This document shows positions 5,871-7,365 of a DNA stretch of 7,365 nt, piece by piece; positions within the stretch are counted from its first letter, which is position 1, and every line of letters starts with the position of its first letter. A program made the translations under genes and the position numbers. The stretch comes from Paracoccaceae bacterium. Its GTDB lineage: Bacteria; Pseudomonadota; Alphaproteobacteria; Rhodobacterales; Rhodobacteraceae. The stretch lies in NCBI GenBank assembly GCA_015487335.1, contig WFPZ01000059.1, forward strand, positions 1-7,365, given 5' to 3'. Below the pieces are notes generated by a model. It was not told the origin of the DNA. It worked only from the letters and a program-made list of their open reading frames with translations, and made no database searches.

Positions 5871-7073
5871 TCAGCTCTTGAGACCGACGTTGGCATCCGA
5901 GAGGTTGGTTGGCAAGATGCGCAGCACCTTTGCGCCGATGCCGGTGATCATCAGGGCCAGCGCCACCCCGCCGAAGCCAAGCAGGAACTCCGTCAGTTTC
6001 GGGCGGTAATTGGCGATCTGGCCGTCTCCGAAGCTGGAGGAATATTCGTAACCTGGGAACAGCTCCATCGGATAGACCTGCCCGCCGACAACGATGACAT
6101 AGACCTGGGCGAAGCCGCCGAGGACGACCAGCGCCGAAGCGATCAGCGGCGCCTTCGGGTTCTTGCCGAAGGTGGGGTGGAAGATCATGGCAATCGGGAT
6201 CAGCCCGCCGATCAGCACCTGCCCGACCCAGAACAGAAAGGTGTAGATGCCGCCCTCGAGCAGGATGAAACGCTCGAACCCGCCATGTTCGGCGGCGTAG
6301 AGATTTGTCAGATGCTGCACGGCGGTGAAATAGAGCACCACCGCCACGAAGATCGCCAGCAGCCGCCCCATCCGGCGAAGAAGCAGCTCTCCGACGGGGC
6401 GGTCATCGAGACGGGCCAGGGCGCTGAGCACCAGGATGAAGACGGCCAGGCCGAAGCTGAAGGACATGGCGATAAACAGCGGCGCCATGATCGCCGCGTC
6501 ATAGCCCGGGCGCGCCACCAGCCAGCCGAAGATGGAGCCGGTGCCGGTGGTCAGCGCCAGGCGCCACAGGAAGGCCAGAAGCCCGGCCATCTTGACGTAT
6601 TTGCCCGGCATTCCGCGCGCCATCTGCAGGTAGAGATAGGCCGCCACGATGGCCATGAAGCCGGTGTAGAGGAAGATGTTCCAGGCGAAGATCGACGAGA
6701 AGTTGTACTTCGTCATCGCGATGATCAGCCGGTCGGGACGGCCCAGATCGAGCACCAGAACCGCAAGCCCCCCGGCCAGCAGCGCAATCGCCAGCACGCC
6801 GGACAGCCGCGACATGGGCTTGTAGGGCGTCTTGCCGAAGACCGAGGCGATGGAGGCCACGTTCAGCGCCCCGGAGGCGGCCACGATCATGAAGATCGCG
6901 AAGACATGCGGCGTGCCCCAGACCACCTGGTTGTTCATGCCGGTGCCGATGTGGCCCACCTCTTCGAGGTAGATCACGGCGCCGAGCCCTGCGAGAATGA
7001 CCAGCCCCAGCAGAACGGCCAGCTCCCACACCCGGCGGGTGGCCCTGAGTTCCCTGTAGATCGTCCGTTCCAT
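5871..7073 (-). CDS. dsrP: DsrP, NrfD/PsrC-family membrane subunit of the DsrMKJOP complex
   Basis: This 400-residue integral membrane protein has about ten transmembrane helices. It begins with a short cytoplasmic-type N-terminus (MERTIYRELRATRR) and a first helix at about residues 15-37. The stretch NNQVVWGTPHVFAIFMIVAA, ASGALNVASIASVFGK and LDLGRPDRLIIAMT are hallmark motifs of DsrP within the NrfD family. In the Dsr system, DsrP exchanges electrons with the quinone pool and, with the periplasmic ferredoxin DsrO and cytochrome DsrJ, links to DsrMK across the membrane. The frame is open well upstream, but that extension overlaps dsrO. ATG 7073 has AAGGGTGG 7 bases upstream and gives the family's usual length. 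The gene begins 14 bp after the dsrO stop. Confidence 0.95.
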   Translation of the reverse strand: MERTIYRELRATRRVWELAVLLGLVILAGLGAVIYLEEVGHIGTGMNNQVVWGTPHVFAIFMIVAASGALNVASIASVFGKTPYKPMSRLSGVLAIALLAGGLAVLVLDLGRPDRLIIAMTKYNFSSIFAWNIFLYTGFMAIVAAYLYLQMARGMPGKYVKMAGLLAFLWRLALTTGTGSIFGWLVARPGYDAAIMAPLFIAMSFSFGLAVFILVLSALARLDDRPVGELLLRRMGRLLAIFVAVVLYFTAVQHLTNLYAAEHGGFERFILLEGGIYTFLFWVGQVLIGGLIPIAMIFHPTFGKNPKAPLIASALVVLGGFAQVYVIVVGGQVYPMELFPGYEYSSSFGDGQIANYRPKLTEFLLGFGGVALALMITGIGAKVLRILPTNLSDANVGLKS

Positions 7074-7087
7074 GATCAGTCCACCCT

Positions 7088-7365
7088 TCAGAGATTGGTG
7101 TAGCGGACACCCGGATTGAGATCGAGATCGGCACGCAGGGCCAGCGAGGGATACTCGGCCAGACGCCTGGAAATCTCGCTTTCGGGGTCCTTGAGATCGC
7201 CGAAGATGATGGCCTTGTTGCCGGTGGCGGCGCAGGCCTCGACACAGGCGGGAATGCGCCCGGTATCGACCCGGTGCACGCACAGGGTGCAGCTTTCCAC
7301 CGTGCCCTTGCCGCGCGGCGCCCAGGACTTCTGGTTGACGATCGGCTCGTGGATGAAGGAGCGCG
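7088..7365 (-). CDS. dsrO: DsrO, periplasmic 4Fe-4S ferredoxin subunit of DsrMKJOP (C-terminal part; 5' end outside window)
   Basis: Only the last 92 or so residues are present; the reading frame runs off the right edge. They contain a cluster-binding pair CTLC in VESCTLCVHRVDTGRIP and a second group in ACVEACAATGNKAIIFGD, followed by LKDPESEISRRLAEY and a PGVRYTNL end. This is the pattern of DsrO and related NrfC-like electron-transfer subunits. DsrO is exported (Tat type in known members) and passes electrons between the haem protein DsrJ and the membrane partner DsrP. A GTG at 7300 could look like a start but lies inside the family-conserved region, and the frame remains open and meaningful upstream (FIHEPIVNQKSWAPRGKGT). 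The start and signal peptide must lie to the right, where the rest of the dsr cluster is expected. Confidence 0.92.
   Translation of the reverse strand, partial: RSFIHEPIVNQKSWAPRGKGTVESCTLCVHRVDTGRIPACVEACAATGNKAIIFGDLKDPESEISRRLAEYPSLALRADLDLNPGVRYTNL

Noticed and set aside
6177..7103. Long open frame on the plus strand opposite dsrP.
   Set aside because: Its composition is dominated by His, Gln, Asp and Gly, as expected antisense to a hydrophobic membrane-protein gene; no recognisable domain.
7074..7283. Possible 70-residue N-terminal extension of DsrP.
   Set aside because: It overlaps the conserved C-terminus of DsrO in another frame, and ATG 7073 has a good ribosome site and gives the usual DsrP N-terminus.

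Overview
The window is high-GC DNA (by eye in the mid-60s percent) that looks alphaproteobacterial, judging by the Mrp-type ATPase sequence and the general base usage. It comes from a bacterium that handles sulfur through the cytoplasmic sulfane-sulfur/Dsr route. The right half holds the tail of a dissimilatory sulfite reductase (dsr) gene cluster. The middle holds a small sulfur-relay module with its own thiol-type regulator. All genes are densely packed, and AT-rich DNA appears only in the intergenic control regions. No RNA genes, insertion sequences or CRISPR arrays were seen.

Layout from left to right: (1) 1-816, plus strand, the 3' part of an Mrp/ApbC Fe-S carrier ATPase, cut by the window edge. 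(2) 837-862, a strong hairpin with T-tracts on both strands, lying between the converging Mrp gene and the next gene. (3) 886-1980, minus strand, a YeeE/YedE-family membrane protein, probably an importer of thiosulfate or another sulfur compound. (4) 2148-2465, minus strand, an ArsR-family repressor whose two cysteines have the 66-residue spacing of SqrR-type persulfide sensors. (5) 2628-3131 and 3184-3408, plus strand, a DsrE2-like protein and TusA, divergent from the repressor. (6) 3431-3456, a terminator between convergent genes. (7) 3459-7365, minus strand, read from right to left: dsrO (C-terminal part only), dsrP, a TrpD2/YbiB-like gene of unknown role, and dsrN.

Working model: the membrane protein brings in a sulfur compound. 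TusA and the DsrE2-like protein pass sulfane sulfur through the cytoplasm toward the Dsr system. DsrO and DsrP belong to the membrane DsrMKJOP electron-transfer complex, and DsrN makes the amidated siroheme used by DsrAB. The ArsR-type protein probably represses the relay genes and the importer until persulfide oxidises its cysteine pair. AT-rich dyads sharing the core ATATTAG lie in front of both dsrE2-tusA and the importer gene, and are the likely operators. Oxidative (reverse) Dsr function is favoured by the TusA/DsrE2 and SqrR-like neighbours, but dsrAB, dsrEFH and dsrL lie outside the window and would be needed to settle the direction.

The two most noteworthy points are the TrpD2-like gene inserted between dsrP and dsrN, and the compact regulator, relay and importer module with shared operator-like sites placed tail-to-tail with the dsr cluster.
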